Positions 63,701-64,000 of a DNA stretch of 64,000 nt are shown here, piece after piece. Source of the stretch: Priestia endophytica DSM 13796 (GTDB lineage Bacteria > Bacillota > Bacilli > Bacillales > Bacillaceae_H); NCBI RefSeq assembly GCF_900115845.1, contig NZ_FOXX01000011.1, positions 114,527-178,526 on the forward strand. The letters run 5' to 3'. The position numbers were made by a program, and so were the translations under genes. Each line of letters starts with the position of its first letter. Position 1 is the first letter of the stretch. The notes beneath the pieces were generated by a model. It had not been told where the DNA came from. It ran no database searches and worked only from the letters and a program-made list of their open reading frames with translations.

Positions 63701-63797
63701 TGAACAAAATACGTCAACGTTAATTCTATTTTATTTTTAAAACAACGTTTCTTATTAGAAACAAAAAGCTATGGACATCGAAAGATGAAACCAAACT

Positions 63798-64000
63798 TTC
63801 TATGGAGAGTTTGATCCTGGCTCAGGACGAACGCTGGCGGCGTGCCTAATACATGCAAGTCGAGCGGAGTTTTGAAAAGCTTGCTTTTCAAAACTTAGCG
63901 GCGGACGGGTGAGTAACACGTGGGCAACCTGCCCTTGAGACGGGGATAACTCCGGGAAACCGGAGCTAATACCGGATAACACATATCTTCGCATGAGGAT
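63798..64000 (+). rRNA. rrs: 16S ribosomal RNA, 5' part
   Basis: AGAGTTTGATCCTGGCTCAG begins at 63806, about 8 bases into the mature 5' end. Universal segments such as GGCGGCGTGCCTAATACATG and GGCGGACGGGTGAGTAACAC follow. The gene runs off the right edge within the V2 region. The 63800-63994 minus-strand frame is antisense to it and not a gene. The order perR-ygxA-rrn is that of B. subtilis rrnD. The V1 hairpin (GTTTTGAAAAGC/GCTTTTCAAAAC) may help identify the species. Confidence 0.98.

Noticed and set aside
63800..63994. 64-residue minus-strand frame
   Set aside because: It is antisense to the 16S rRNA gene, a well-known source of spurious ORFs.

Overview
This window is chromosomal DNA of a low-GC, endospore-forming Bacillaceae bacterium. 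The evidence is the spore genes (sspE, sspK, pdaA-like), the Bacillus-type genes yfkK, yfhH, yfhJ, yfhS, ygaB and ygzB, strong AGGAGG ribosome-binding sites with many GTG/TTG starts, and gene order matching the yce, yfk/yfj, yfh and yga blocks of Bacillus subtilis. Those blocks lead into an rRNA operon at the right edge, as perR-ygxA-rrn do in B. subtilis. I do not assign a genus. No transposase, phage gene or CRISPR array is visible.

Layout. 1-4.8 kb: a Ter-type stress operon (two TerD proteins, TerC, YceG, TelA) with an extra small helix-turn-helix gene inside it. 4.8-6.6 kb: a small membrane protein, nitric oxide synthase and acylphosphatase. 6.7-10.5 kb: an OmpR-type two-component pair followed by two PepSY proteins. 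10.6-14.4 kb (minus): a likely muropeptide recycling cassette (DUF3870, DUF819 transporter-like protein, L-Ala-D/L-Glu epimerase, NlpC/P60 endopeptidase). 14.5-16.3 kb: nsrR and divergent hmp with a clear NsrR operator between them. 16.4-20.2 kb: general-stress and yfk genes. 20.2-28 kb: PfeT-type metal-efflux ATPase, OsmC, Ca2+/H+ antiporter, YfkD, YfkAB radical SAM protein and a PdaA-type deacetylase. 28-32.5 kb: DNA glycosylase, rRNA methyltransferase, VCBS-like protein and DEAD-box helicase. 32.5-43.5 kb: the yfh-yga block (YfhD, YfhE, YfhF, RecX, YfhH, SspK, YfhJ, YfhP, MutY, YfhS, FabL, SspE, YgaB, NtdP). 43.5-56.5 kb: ABC exporter, a five-gene peptide importer in the B. subtilis app order, a FUSC-type protein, GsaB and an ABC-2 exporter trio. 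56.5-64 kb: Bcp, SsuD, a sodium symporter, an M29 aminopeptidase, PerR, YgzB, YgxA, then tandem rRNA promoters and the first about 200 nt of 16S rRNA.

Together these genes form a stress and redox neighbourhood. NO is made (Nos) and removed (Hmp under NsrR). Peroxide and iron stress are handled by PerR, Bcp and the PfeT-type ATPase; PerR-like boxes precede perR and the ATPase gene. Cell-wall peptides may be recycled by the epimerase cassette and imported by the App-like system.

The observations most worth checking are all non-coding. They are (1) a cluster of DnaA boxes with a perfect 24-bp inverted repeat downstream of the helicase gene (32.5-32.7 kb); (2) a tRNA-like element fused to a strong terminator (33.84-33.96 kb, minus); (3) a hairpin that would hide the yfhD ribosome-binding site; (4) a 42-bp palindrome just downstream of the -10 of the peptide importer; and (5) the small HTH gene with an overlapping upstream ORF in the ter operon.
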